Source: Clostridia bacterium (lineage in GTDB: Bacteria > Bacillota > Clostridia > Christensenellales > Maliibacteriaceae). From it: a stretch of 6,451 bases of DNA. The notes beneath the pieces are model-generated. The model had not been told where the DNA came from and did not search any database. It worked only from the letters and a program-made list of their open reading frames with translations. Positions 6,185 through 6,451 of this stretch are shown one piece after another. Positions within the stretch are counted from its first letter, which is position 1, and every line of letters starts with the position of its first letter. A program made the translations under genes and the position numbers. The stretch is from contig JAGBGW010000200.1 in NCBI GenBank assembly GCA_017935825.1, positions 1-6,451 on the forward strand. Reading direction: 5' to 3'.

Positions 6185-6451
6185 ATGGATACCGCAAGAG
6201 CAGCAGCCCTTTTCAAAGCATTGGGCGACGAAAACCGTGTTCGCATCATGCAGCTTTTGCAGGAAGGCGAAAAATGTGCCTGCAAATTGTTGGAAGAATT
6301 TCACTTTTCTCAGCCCACGCTGTCCCATCACATGAAAATTCTGGTGGAAGCGGAACTTGTCCATGCACGAAAAGTGGGCAAGTGGATGTACTATCACATC
6401 TCCCCCGACTGCATCGGCGAGGTACTGTTCTTCATCATGAGCCTTACCCCC
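6185..6451 (+). CDS. ArsR/SmtB-family metalloregulatory repressor (3' end cut by window edge)
   Basis: The reading frame gives 89 residues from ATG 6185 to the last base with no stop. The protein starts with the typical ALFKALGDENRVRIMQLL helix pair (8-25), followed by EKCACKLLEEF (29-39), then FSQPTLSHHMKIL (41-53), the winged-helix recognition segment, and GKWMYYHI (65-72), the beta wing. C31-x-C33 sits where arsenic/antimony-sensing ArsR proteins have their CVC motif, so a thiol-binding metal or metalloid inducer is likely. Full members are usually about 100-120 residues, so only the C-terminus is missing. The start is preceded by GAGG (6173-6176) 8 nt away. It has its own perfect-consensus promoter and is probably the first gene of a resistance or efflux operon lying to the right of the window; that operon is inferred, not seen. 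Confidence 0.93.
   Translation, partial: MDTARAAALFKALGDENRVRIMQLLQEGEKCACKLLEEFHFSQPTLSHHMKILVEAELVHARKVGKWMYYHISPDCIGEVLFFIMSLTP

Noticed and set aside
5097..6197. 366-residue open frame on the minus strand opposite kinase 2
   Set aside because: Same shadow effect; it also runs through the terminator and the ArsR promoter, and its composition mirrors the other antisense frame because the two kinases are paralogues.

Overview
The window looks like ordinary chromosomal DNA from a Gram-positive anaerobe of the Clostridia (Firmicutes), possibly Oscillospiraceae-like. The grounds are strong GGAGG ribosome binding sites, consensus-like sigma-A promoters, roughly half G+C, an HflX with a long N-terminal extension, and a paralogous pair of FGGY sugar kinases. 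The taxonomic placement is inference. No phage, transposon, CRISPR, tRNA or rRNA signal was seen.

Left part (1-2767, minus strand): a tightly packed three-gene unit read leftwards: a PAP2-type membrane phosphatase, then a family-6-like uracil/hypoxanthine-DNA glycosylase (17-nt overlap), then hflX (3-nt gap), which runs off the left edge. The three products (lipid phosphate removal, deaminated-base repair, ribosome-associated GTPase) have no obvious shared pathway, but the packing indicates co-transcription. The hflX product carries about 180 residues ahead of the usual HflX core, and this extension contains a complete JAMM/JAB metalloprotease-type motif (E49, H92-x-H94, S102, D105).

Middle part (2768-6089, plus strand): a divergent intergenic region with an extended -10 promoter, then two FGGY-family carbohydrate kinases (495 and 488 aa) that are clearly paralogous. 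Each has its own promoter and its own intrinsic terminator, so they appear to be separate transcription units made by a tandem duplication. No isomerase, aldolase or transporter lies between or beside them within the window, so the substrate cannot be assigned.

Right end (6090-6451, plus strand): a promoter matching the TTGACA/TATAAT consensus exactly (18-bp spacer) drives an ArsR/SmtB-family repressor. It carries a CxC metal/metalloid-binding motif in the recognition-helix region and is cut off by the right edge.

The most unusual feature is the JAMM-HflX fusion architecture. The divergent pair of kinases is the next most useful lead. I found no convincing evidence of a wholly new multi-gene system in this window.
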